Positions 1-7,416 of a DNA stretch of 64,000 bases are shown here, one piece after another. The notes under the pieces are model-generated. The model did not search any database and had not been told where the DNA came from. It was given only the letters and a program-made list of their open reading frames with translations. Source of the stretch: Bacteroidales bacterium (GTDB lineage Bacteria > Bacteroidota > Bacteroidia > Bacteroidales > UBA932); contig SUYU01000014.1 in NCBI GenBank assembly GCA_015060245.1, forward strand, positions 1-64,000. The letters are read 5' to 3'. The stretch's first letter is position 1. Each line of letters opens with the position of its first letter. The position numbers were made by a program, and so were the translations under genes.

Positions 1-120
1 TACGCACCCTTGCGCCGGTCGCCGGCATATGTTATTGCTAACATACCCGCTGCCCCTCGACTTGCATGTGTTAAGCCTGCCGCTAGCGTTCATCCTGAGC
101 CAGGATCAAACTCTTCATTG
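1..120 (-). rRNA. rrs: 16S ribosomal RNA, 5' end only
   Basis: Read on the minus strand, this holds the universal 16S 5' segment (AGAGTTTGATCCTGGCTCAG) followed by GATGAACGCTAGCGGCAGGC and AACACATGCAAGTCGAG, the Bacteroidetes form. The V1 region after GGGGCAGCGGG resembles Alistipes/Rikenellaceae. Only about 115 bases of the gene lie in the window; the rest runs off the left edge. The mature 5' end is placed near 120 by analogy with other 16S genes. Confidence 0.97.
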
Positions 121-284
121 TATATATTTCTTATAAATTTCTAGCCTGACCTGACTGAATTACTTAATAAGTATTGACGAAGTAAAATTATACCTCTTCC
201 TTATACTCTTGCTGTTGTCATAATGCTATCAAAGAACTCTATTTTGTGTCCGTTCGGGAGATATTTCCTTTCCGAAACGGGTTG

Positions 285-315
285 CAAAGATATGTCTCTT
301 TTTTTTACCAACCAA
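285..315 (-). promoter_or_regulatory. rRNA operon promoter
   Basis: On the minus strand a TATCTTTG box (285-292) matches the Bacteroidetes -7 consensus TAnnTTTG, with a TTG about 20 bases upstream (313-315). It would start a transcript about 165 bases before the 16S 5' end. The rest of 121-516 is A/T-rich and holds no convincing gene. A second box, TATTTTTG at 465-472 on the plus strand, may serve the chromate transporter pair. Confidence 0.7.
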
Positions 316-516
316 ATATTTTTTAAAAATTTTTTCAAAAAAAATCTCAAATTACTGAAAATGAGCGAGAAAAATTTTAAAGATTTTTATTCAAAAATTT
401 GTCGGGAGGGGAAATAAGAGGTTATTTTGCAGGAAAAATATAGAGTTGCTACCATTATTTTGATTATTTTTGCACACCAAAAAACTGGATTTGCAGGGAA
501 AAATTTTTGAAATGTC

Positions 517-1062
517 ATGAATCTATATCTCCAAATATTCACCTGTTTTGCCAAAATAGGAGCGTTCACCATTGGTGGAGGCTATGCTATGATACCCATT
601 ATACAGAGGGAGGTCGTTGAGCGTAAGAGATGGATTAAGGAGCAGGATTTTATGGATGTACTCGCAATTTCGCAGTCGGCACCGGGCATCCTTGCTGTGA
701 ACATTTCAATTTTTCTGGGCTACAGGCTACGGGGTGTCAAAGGCAGTATTGTTGCCACTCTGGGCAGTACGCTCCCCTCTTTCATCATAATACTGGCAAT
801 TGCAATGTTCTTTGCCGGGTACCAGCACAACCCTACAGTAATAAAGATATTCCAGGGAATCAGGCCTGCCGTGGTGGCGCTGATTGCCGCCCCTGTAATC
901 AATATGGCCCGAAAAGCAAGGCTGAACATAGTTACCGGAGCAGCGGCAGTGGCCACAATGATACTTGTAGCCTTTCTGAAACTCTCCCCTCTATACATAT
1001 TGCTGGTTACTGCGGTATTCTTCTTTTCAATGACCCTATATAACAAAAGGAGGGCAAAATGA
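517..1062 (+). CDS. Chromate transporter, N-terminal-type half (ChrA family)
   Basis: A 181-residue integral membrane protein of the chromate ion transporter (CHR) family. It has the family's opening signature, FAKIGAFTIGGGYAMIPIIQ (residues 11-30), then R-E-V-V-E, and the SQSAPG motif near residue 52. Full-length ChrA is about 400 residues with two homologous halves. Here each half is its own gene, the short-chain arrangement in which the two proteins probably pair in the inner membrane. The stop overlaps the next start by four bases (ATGA), so the pair is translationally coupled. The true substrate (chromate, sulfate or another anion) cannot be told from sequence. Confidence 0.9.
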   Translation: MNLYLQIFTCFAKIGAFTIGGGYAMIPIIQREVVERKRWIKEQDFMDVLAISQSAPGILAVNISIFLGYRLRGVKGSIVATLGSTLPSFIIILAIAMFFAGYQHNPTVIKIFQGIRPAVVALIAAPVINMARKARLNIVTGAAAVATMILVAFLKLSPLYILLVTAVFFFSMTLYNKRRAK

Positions 1063-1583
1063 TCTATCTGCAACTATTCTATACATTCTTCATAATTGGC
1101 ATGTTTACCTTCGGTGGCGGATATGCAATGCTTTCGCTAATACAGAACGAAGTTGTTGTGAACCACCAATGGATTACCGCACAGGAGTTTACTGATATGG
1201 TTGCAATATCTCAGATGACACCCGGCCCCATTGGAATAAACAGTGCAACCTACGTGGGATACGCCGTAAGCGGCAATTTTCTCGGCTCTCTTGTGGCAAC
1301 CGTTGCCGTATCACTTCCCTCTTTTATAATTGTACTTACAATATGCAGGCTGTACATGAAGTTCAAGGAGAGCAACTTCTTTGCATCACTGATGAAATAT
1401 ATCCGCCCTGTTGTCATTGGCATGATAGCGGCAGCAGCGGCAATCCTCATCACTCCTGAAAACTTCATAGACTACAGGAGTTGGCTCCTTTTTGCAGGCA
1501 CTTTCATAGGAAGCCAATGGTTAAAAATAAACCCTATCCTCCTTATTGTAGTTGCAGGAGCAATAGGGTTCATAATCTATTGA
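1059..1583 (+). CDS. Chromate transporter, second half (ChrA family)
   Basis: A 174-residue membrane protein paralogous to the gene before it. It repeats the family signature FIIGMFTFGGGYAMLSLIQ (residues 11-29) and has SQMTPGPIGIN near residue 50 where the first half has SQSAPG. This pairing of an A-type and a B-type short CHR protein is the usual two-gene form, and the two should make one antiparallel transporter. It ends 11 bases before the convergent DUF308 gene, leaving no room for a separate terminator. Confidence 0.9.
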   Translation: MIYLQLFYTFFIIGMFTFGGGYAMLSLIQNEVVVNHQWITAQEFTDMVAISQMTPGPIGINSATYVGYAVSGNFLGSLVATVAVSLPSFIIVLTICRLYMKFKESNFFASLMKYIRPVVIGMIAAAAAILITPENFIDYRSWLLFAGTFIGSQWLKINPILLIVVAGAIGFIIY

Positions 1584-1594
1584 CAATATAGGAA

Positions 1595-2314
1595 TTATTT
1601 GCCGTCTGAAGTGTCAACCTCCTCAAAAGGCACCTCCTCGGCATCGGCGTATTTTGTTCCCTTCTCAACCGCAGAAGGCTCATTTTCGGCAGATTGCGGT
1701 GTATTGTCCTGCCCGTTTACAAACTTTCCGTCGCGCCCGAACTTCACTCTTCTCAACATCCACGATGCAATTATCTCCTCAATACCATAAACGGCAAGTG
1801 AGCCTCCAAAAAACATTGTAAGCACATCTTTGGCAGTAAACGGCTGAAAAAAGAGTATTATTCCGCACAATGTCACAATGATCGGCACTATGTAAAAGTA
1901 GACCGGCAAGTTTGTGTGGCGGCTGCTCAAAAAGAGATTCACAAGTTGGCCCAATCCCAAAAGCAGCAGAATGGCTCCAAAAAGGAAGACCAGAATACTC
2001 ACGAAAAAGCCGGGAAATATAAAGATAAGTAAACCAAAAAAGAGGTATATTGCCACATTGAGTGATGCAAAACTCCTCAACACATCCCTCTGCCTCTTTA
2101 CATTGGGCCCCATCTGATTCTCCTCCTCTTTCTGCGCCTTTATATTTATAAATAGCGTTACCGCACCAATCGCTATAAGGAAGGCGGCAATTATCTTTAC
2201 TATAAGATTGAGCATTGATGCAGGCCATATCAGAAGCGAAAGGCCCAAAAGGAGCATCAGCACACCTCTTACCACTGAAGAGGTCCTGTTGGTAATTGAA
2301 TAAATTATATGCAT
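1595..2314 (-). CDS. DUF308 / HdeD-like membrane protein
   Basis: A 239-residue protein with about six hydrophobic segments arranged in pairs between residues 15 and 195, separated by short charged loops. That is the pattern of the DUF308 family, which includes E. coli HdeD. A polar, acidic tail from about residue 200 is probably cytoplasmic. HdeD is linked to acid resistance, but the role in Bacteroidetes is unknown and none is assigned here. It stands alone, convergent with the chromate transporter. Just upstream of its start lies a CTGTCGGGA motif (2329-2337) that recurs in several intergenic regions of this window. Confidence 0.75.
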   Translation of the reverse strand: MHIIYSITNRTSSVVRGVLMLLLGLSLLIWPASMLNLIVKIIAAFLIAIGAVTLFINIKAQKEEENQMGPNVKRQRDVLRSFASLNVAIYLFFGLLIFIFPGFFVSILVFLFGAILLLLGLGQLVNLFLSSRHTNLPVYFYIVPIIVTLCGIILFFQPFTAKDVLTMFFGGSLAVYGIEEIIASWMLRRVKFGRDGKFVNGQDNTPQSAENEPSAVEKGTKYADAEEVPFEEVDTSDGK

Positions 2315-2402
2315 ATCATACTGTTTTTTCCCGACAGTGCAGCACTGTCTTACTATTCAACACACAAAACTACAACAAAAGTTCAAAAAAATATCTTACA
2401 AA

Positions 2403-2435
2403 TTGTAACAACATGACAAATTATTTTTACCTTTG
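2403..2435 (+). promoter_or_regulatory. Promoter of the threonine operon
   Basis: TACCTTTG at 2428-2435 fits the Bacteroidetes -7 box, with TTG at 2403-2405 (22-base spacer, slightly long). It lies only 10 bases before the ATG of the threonine leader peptide, so the transcript would begin almost at that start codon. Confidence 0.6.
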
Positions 2436-2444
2436 CATCAGACT

Positions 2445-2531
2445 ATGAGAACAAACCTTTCATACAACCTTAAAATCAATGGTTTTACAACCATTACCAC
2501 AACTACAACCATTACCCCTTGGGGGGTTTAG
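2445..2531 (+). CDS. thrL: Threonine operon leader peptide
   Basis: A 28-codon reading frame ending in TAG, with the core TTITTTTTIT at residues 15-24: eight threonines and two isoleucines in ten codons, nine threonines overall. This is the hallmark of a thr attenuator peptide, and E. coli ThrL has a similar TTITTTITIT run. It sits between a good promoter and the aspartate kinase-thrB-thrC operon, 167 bases before the kinase start. Stalling at these codons when charged tRNA-Thr (or tRNA-Ile) is scarce should favour expression. The frame is too short for ordinary gene callers. The downstream terminator is less clear than for the Phe/Tyr leader in this window. Confidence 0.85.
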   Translation: MRTNLSYNLKINGFTTITTTTTITPWGV

Positions 2532-2698
2532 CATTCTTATATATTCTCATCTGTTTCTGTTTTTGCATTATTAATGGCAAAATACACACATCTAAAAATA
2601 ACAATTCATTATTTTTCGACAGAAATATCTAATGGATTTAAAGCAGTAAATCTGTCGGGAAGAGTATAAAAAAGTATAATCATTAAAATCGTATACAT
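2532..2698 (+). promoter_or_regulatory. Threonine operon attenuator region
   Basis: Several inverted repeats lie between the leader stop and the kinase start. CCC/GGG with AACC/GGTT overlaps the leader end (2507-2527). AAAAATAA/TTATTTTT is at 2594-2616. CGACAGA (2617-2623) pairs with TCTGTCG (2651-2657) across a 27-base loop. None has a classic GC stem followed by a U-run, so the switch could work through Rho or through access to the kinase start rather than an intrinsic terminator. Confidence 0.45.
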
Positions 2699-4063
2699 AT
2701 GTTAGTTCTAAAATTCGGAGGCTCGAGCGTCGGCAGCATTGAGGGTCTTAATAATCTGAAAAAAATAGTTGAAAGCCACAAGAGGCCATGCATCGTTGTA
2801 GTATCAGCAATTACCGGTATTACAAATATGCTTGTTGATATATTTGAAAAGGCCGTAAGTCCAGGCAGCAAATACAAAAATGACCTTGTACTTGTAAAGG
2901 AGAAACACCTTGAACTTGCCAAAGTGATGCTTTCAGAGCAGAACTACAATGCCTTCAAGGAGGAACTTGAAGAGGATCTTGAAAAATTGGAGAACCTCTT
3001 GAGCAGCGTATCCATAATGAGAAACAGGCTCAAGAACCTTGAAGACCACGTCCTCTCAATGGGTGAGCAGTTCTCTTCAAAGATGATTGTAAGGATGTTT
3101 GATGATGCTGTAAGAATTGACGGACGCGAACTTATTGTTACCAAAAAGAGCGGTGACGCATCACAAATATTGTGGGACGAGACATGCAACAATGTGAACA
3201 GTGCCTTCAGGAACTTCAACTCGCTTGCCGTTATACCCGGCTTTTGCGGCCGTACTCCCGACGGCTATATAACAACCTTGGGACGAGGAGGTTCAGACCT
3301 TTCTGCAGCCATGATTGCCGCTGCAGTAGGCGCAGAAGAGGTTCATATCTGGACAGATGTAGACGGAATGATGACCTCTGACCCCAATATCGTAAAGGAG
3401 GCGTTGAGCATTCCTTCGCTCTCATACTCCGAGGCTGCAGAATTGTGCCACTTTGGAGCCAAAGTTCTCTTTACTCCTGCAATATGGCCTGCAATCAAGA
3501 GCAACACCCCAATTAGAATCAAAAATACCTTCAACAGCGAAAATCCAGGCACACTCATCAACAAGGAGGGCAACATCAACAATGTACTTCCTGTAACCGG
3601 AATCACCCACGTATCAGGCATTTCACTCATTACAGTATTCGGCAACGGACTTATGGGGCAGGTGGGGACATCGTACCGCCTCTTTGGCGCCATGGCAGAC
3701 CAGGGCATAAACATAGTGTTCATTGCACAGGCATCATCTGAATACAGCATCAGTTTTGCCGTAAAGGACGAAGATGGCCAGAAGGCTCTGGATGTGATAA
3801 AGAAGAATCTTGAAGAGGATGAGATCCACGGCACATATATAGATGTTGCAATTGAGAAGGAGATGGCTATCATTGCAGTTGTGGGTAACCGTATGAGAAT
3901 GACTCCTGGAATCTCTGCCAGAATATTTACTGCATTGGGCAACAGCAATGTAAACGTGGTTGCAACAGCACAGGGAGGATCGGAACTCAATGTATCTGTA
4001 ATTGTAAAGAGCGCAGATGTTGAGAAAGGCGTACAGGAACTCCACAAAGAATTTTTCAAATAA
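2699..4063 (+). CDS. Aspartate kinase (monofunctional, ACT-regulated)
   Basis: Phosphorylates aspartate, the first step toward threonine, lysine and methionine. The kinase core opens with KFGGSSVGS (residues 5-13). It carries a long helical insert around 60-130, as in the ThrA/LysC class, then GRTPDGYITTLGRGGSDLSA (about 184-203) and WTDVDGMMTSDP for nucleotide and substrate binding. Two ACT-type regulatory domains follow from about residue 300 to the end, so feedback inhibition by an end product is expected. At 454 residues it ends where bifunctional ThrA proteins continue into homoserine dehydrogenase, and no such domain or separate gene is in the window. It is first in the operon with thrB and thrC, behind a Thr-rich leader, which ties it to threonine rather than lysine synthesis. 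Confidence 0.93.
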   Translation: MLVLKFGGSSVGSIEGLNNLKKIVESHKRPCIVVVSAITGITNMLVDIFEKAVSPGSKYKNDLVLVKEKHLELAKVMLSEQNYNAFKEELEEDLEKLENLLSSVSIMRNRLKNLEDHVLSMGEQFSSKMIVRMFDDAVRIDGRELIVTKKSGDASQILWDETCNNVNSAFRNFNSLAVIPGFCGRTPDGYITTLGRGGSDLSAAMIAAAVGAEEVHIWTDVDGMMTSDPNIVKEALSIPSLSYSEAAELCHFGAKVLFTPAIWPAIKSNTPIRIKNTFNSENPGTLINKEGNINNVLPVTGITHVSGISLITVFGNGLMGQVGTSYRLFGAMADQGINIVFIAQASSEYSISFAVKDEDGQKALDVIKKNLEEDEIHGTYIDVAIEKEMAIIAVVGNRMRMTPGISARIFTALGNSNVNVVATAQGGSELNVSVIVKSADVEKGVQELHKEFFK

Positions 4064-4102
4064 CAGACAACACTTGTTTCCATTCCTTTATTTTATAGTA
4101 CC

Positions 4103-5092
4103 ATGAAAAGGATTAGAGTTTTTGCCCCCGGCACCATAGCAAACATAGGTTGCGGATTTGATGTGATGGGTTTGGCACTTGATGGTGTGGGAGACGTTGT
4201 AGATCTCTCACTTTTTGACAACCGGGAAGAGTTGGCGGAGGAATTCGGCAACAGCCTCTACTCTGCCGAAAACTGCACATTGGGCATAAAAAACAGCAGC
4301 AGCGTAAAACTTCCGGCAGATCCGGCAGAGAATGTAATAACTCCTGCAATTGTGAAGATGTGCGGGGCCTACAGCACCAGAGTGCAGAAGCCATGCCATC
4401 TCTACATTGGAATTGATATACTTGAAAAGATACGCCCGGGCAGCGGAATAGGCTCAAGCGCAGCCGCATCAGCCTCTGCAGTATATGCACTCAACAAGGT
4501 GCTTGACAACGCATTTACAGAGGAGGAACTTGTAGATTTCGCCATGGAGGGCGAGAAACTCATAAGCGGAACACCCCATGCCGACAATGTGGCTCCGGCC
4601 ATAATAGGAGGCGTGGTCTTCATAAGGGGCTACAACCCTACCGACCTTATAAAACTTCCCGTTCCCGACAATTTCTACTGCACAGTTGTACACCCGCACA
4701 TTACTGTAAGCACCAAGGAGGCACGTGAAATTCTGCCAAAAGCAGTTGAACGCAAAGATGCAATAGTCCAGTGGGGTAATGTTGGCGGCTTTGTGGCAGG
4801 TCTGCTGATGAATGACCTTGATTTGCTTGGAAGATCAGTTAAGGATGTCATTGCCGAGCCATACAGGAAAGGCTTTATACCCGGATATGACAATCTCAAG
4901 GAGGAACTGCTGGCAAACGGCATGATTGGAGTGAACATTGCAGGTTCGGGACCGTCGGTATTTGCACTCTCAAAGAGCGAAGAGGAGGCGGAACTTGCCA
5001 GAAGCATAATGGAAAAACACTTCAGCAACCTCAACATAGGCAGGGAGGTTTATGTAAACAAAGTAGGCAAACAAGGAGCACGAGTATTATGA
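4103..5092 (+). CDS. thrB: Homoserine kinase
   Basis: A GHMP-superfamily kinase that phosphorylates L-homoserine for threonine synthase. The N-terminus (VFAPGTIANIGCGFDVMGLA) is typical of ThrB, and the ATP-binding glycine/serine motif RPGSGIGSSAAASAS lies near residues 112-126. The C-terminal glycine-rich motif is NIAGSGPSVFAL (about 279-290). Its length of 329 residues is normal for the family. It begins 39 bases after the aspartate kinase and its stop overlaps the thrC start by four bases, so it is coupled to both in one operon. Confidence 0.95.
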   Translation: MKRIRVFAPGTIANIGCGFDVMGLALDGVGDVVDLSLFDNREELAEEFGNSLYSAENCTLGIKNSSSVKLPADPAENVITPAIVKMCGAYSTRVQKPCHLYIGIDILEKIRPGSGIGSSAAASASAVYALNKVLDNAFTEEELVDFAMEGEKLISGTPHADNVAPAIIGGVVFIRGYNPTDLIKLPVPDNFYCTVVHPHITVSTKEAREILPKAVERKDAIVQWGNVGGFVAGLLMNDLDLLGRSVKDVIAEPYRKGFIPGYDNLKEELLANGMIGVNIAGSGPSVFALSKSEEEAELARSIMEKHFSNLNIGREVYVNKVGKQGARVL

Positions 5093-6471
5093 GATTCTAC
5101 AGCACAAGAGATAAAAACAGCCTCCATTCCCTTAAGGAGGCGGCAGTAATGGGCCTTGCCCCGGATGGCGGGCTCTTTATGCCCGAATATGTACCACAGG
5201 TAAATTTGCTTGAGACTCTGATGCTTGCCCAATGCTCGTTTGCAGAGATGTCTTCGTATTTGGCAAGTCTGTTCTTCAAAGAGTCAATTACTCAAATGGA
5301 GGTTGCCGAGGCCATTTCCGACGCACTCTCTTTTGACGTTCCGCTTGTAAAGGCCGGCCCCTGCTACACACTCGAACTGTTCCATGGTCCTACATGCGCA
5401 TTCAAGGATGTAGGAGCCTCATCAATGGGACAAATACTCGGCAAACTGATCCGTAACGGGCAACAGGAGCACGACAAGCCTCTGATAATACTTACAGCCA
5501 CATCGGGAGATACCGGCAGTGCCGTTGCAAGGGGCTTCTATGATATACCCGGCATTAAAGTGGTTGTCCTTTTCCCGAATGGAAAAGTAAGTCCTTTGCA
5601 GGAGTGCCAGATGACCGCATTGGGCAAAAACATAAAGGCAATAAAGGTCAATGGCACCTTTGATGATTGCCAGATGCTTGTAAAGGCCATTTTCAACAAC
5701 AAAGAACTCAGGAAGCAGATTAATGTAACCTCCGCCAACTCCATAAACCTTTTGAGGTGGCTGCCACAGAGTTTCTACTATTTTTATGCCTATGCACAAT
5801 GGTTGGCTGCAGAGCACCAGCAATTGCTCAAGAGTTATCTTAACGGTGAGAATATTGACCTGCCCGAAGTAACATTTGTTGTTCCGAGCGGCAATTACGG
5901 CAATATCTCCGCAGGAATGCTTGCCAAAAGAATGGGGCTCCCTGTCAAGGGATTTGTTGCAGCGGCAAACAGCAACGATGTCTTTCCAAAATACCTTGAA
6001 TCAGGCAAATATGAACCGCGTCCATCTGTACAGACCATAGCAAATGCCATGGATGTTGGCGCCCCAAGCAATTTTGAGCGCATCCAGAGCCTCTTCAACA
6101 ATGACTATGATGCAATCTGCAAGGAGGTCAAGGGATATGCCTATTCAGATTCCCAGATAAAGGAGGCTATACTTGAACTCCACAAGGAGTACGGATATAC
6201 CTGCTGTCCGCACAGTGCAACAGGATACCTTGCCACAAAAGAGTATCTGCAGGAGTGCGCCGGTTTGGGTAAGGAGTGCAGTGCAAACAGCATAATATGG
6301 CTCTCTACAGCAAGTCCGGCCAAGTTCAGCGAGGTAATTGCCCCTGTAACAGGCCAGATGCCGCATATCCCCGGACGTCTCCAGGAACTGCTCAACAAAG
6401 AGAAAGAGTTTGCTGTAATGGATGTCTCAACAGATGCTCTTGTGGAGATTCTTAAAACGCACGGCGAATAA
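5089..6471 (+). CDS. thrC: Threonine synthase
   Basis: PLP enzyme that converts O-phosphohomoserine to L-threonine, the last step of the operon's pathway. The N-terminal domain (FYSTRDKNSLHSLKEAAVMG) and the PLP-lysine motif GPTCAFKDVGASSMGQ (about residues 104-119) are typical of the 430-470-residue class found in E. coli and Bacteroidetes. The phosphate-binding segment TSGDTGSAVA follows near 143. It starts by a four-base overlap with thrB. Its 3' end overlaps the convergent metF gene tail-to-tail by 20 bases, so the threonine and methionine genes share a transcription boundary. Confidence 0.96.
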   Translation: MRFYSTRDKNSLHSLKEAAVMGLAPDGGLFMPEYVPQVNLLETLMLAQCSFAEMSSYLASLFFKESITQMEVAEAISDALSFDVPLVKAGPCYTLELFHGPTCAFKDVGASSMGQILGKLIRNGQQEHDKPLIILTATSGDTGSAVARGFYDIPGIKVVVLFPNGKVSPLQECQMTALGKNIKAIKVNGTFDDCQMLVKAIFNNKELRKQINVTSANSINLLRWLPQSFYYFYAYAQWLAAEHQQLLKSYLNGENIDLPEVTFVVPSGNYGNISAGMLAKRMGLPVKGFVAAANSNDVFPKYLESGKYEPRPSVQTIANAMDVGAPSNFERIQSLFNNDYDAICKEVKGYAYSDSQIKEAILELHKEYGYTCCPHSATGYLATKEYLQECAGLGKECSANSIIWLSTASPAKFSEVIAPVTGQMPHIPGRLQELLNKEKEFAVMDVSTDALVEILKTHGE

Positions 6472-7405
6472 TCTCCCTTACATTGTCTGCCTTGCCCATC
6501 GTGTAGAAGTGAATTGCTTTTGCGCCATGGGCAAGCAGTTCTTTACACTGGGCTGTACACCACTCCACACCAACTTCATAAATTTGTGAGTTGTCCTTGC
6601 ACTTGACAATCTCCTTCATAAGATCCTGCGGCAGGTCAATTGAGAATGCCTGAGGAAGGAGTTCTATGTGTTTATGTGTGGATATAGGCTTGAGTCCCGG
6701 AATGATAGGCACAGTAATCCCTGCAGCACGGCACTTTTCAACAAAAGCAAAGAATTTGCTGTTGTCAAAAAACATCTGGGTTATTATGTAGTCGGCCCCA
6801 GCCTCAACCTTCCTCTTCAGATTCTCTATATCCATATCTATATTGGGGGCTTCACAATGCTTTTCCGGATAGCCGGCAACTCCAATACAGAAATTTGTAG
6901 GGACTACATTCTTAAGGGTACTGTCGAGGTAGATACCCTTGTTCATATTGTTTATCTGGGTAACCAGCGTATTGCTGTGCATATGGCCGTCAGGTGTCGG
7001 GGTAAAATATTTCTCTCCAGGAATTGCGTCACCGCGTAAAGCCACCACATTCTGTATGTCAAGGAAATTGAGGTCAAGCAGAGTATTCTCTATCTCCCAT
7101 TTTGTTGAACCGCCACATATGACATGCGGCACAACCTCAACATTAAAGCGCTTCATTATGGCCGCTGCAATGGCAACCGATCCGGGACGCTTTGTAACGG
7201 TAATGCGCTTGAAAGAACCGTCGGGATCCTGACGGTACTCAATCTCATCCCTGTGTGCGGTCATATTTATGAAAGGAGGGTTAAACTCCATCAACGGCTC
7301 TATTGATGAGTAGAGTTTGTTTATATCACTGCCCTTTAGAGGTGGAACAAGTTCAAAGGAGGCAAATGGCTTATGGTCTCCATTCAAAATATCTATAACT
7401 TTCAT
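6452..7405 (-). CDS. metF: Methylenetetrahydrofolate reductase
   Basis: A 317-residue flavoprotein that reduces 5,10-methylene-THF to 5-methyl-THF, the methyl donor used by the adjacent MetH. It has the family start (SFELVPPLKG), the T-A-H-R-D-E motif near residue 50 and the C-terminal H-F-Y-T-M-G segment near 298 that closes the TIM barrel. It follows metH by 11 bases on the same strand, so the two form a metH-metF operon whose products act in consecutive reactions. It overlaps thrC by 20 bases at its 3' end. Confidence 0.96.
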   Translation of the reverse strand: MKVIDILNGDHKPFASFELVPPLKGSDINKLYSSIEPLMEFNPPFINMTAHRDEIEYRQDPDGSFKRITVTKRPGSVAIAAAIMKRFNVEVVPHVICGGSTKWEIENTLLDLNFLDIQNVVALRGDAIPGEKYFTPTPDGHMHSNTLVTQINNMNKGIYLDSTLKNVVPTNFCIGVAGYPEKHCEAPNIDMDIENLKRKVEAGADYIITQMFFDNSKFFAFVEKCRAAGITVPIIPGLKPISTHKHIELLPQAFSIDLPQDLMKEIVKCKDNSQIYEVGVEWCTAQCKELLAHGAKAIHFYTMGKADNVREIIRRAF

Positions 7406-7416
7406 AATGTGGTACT

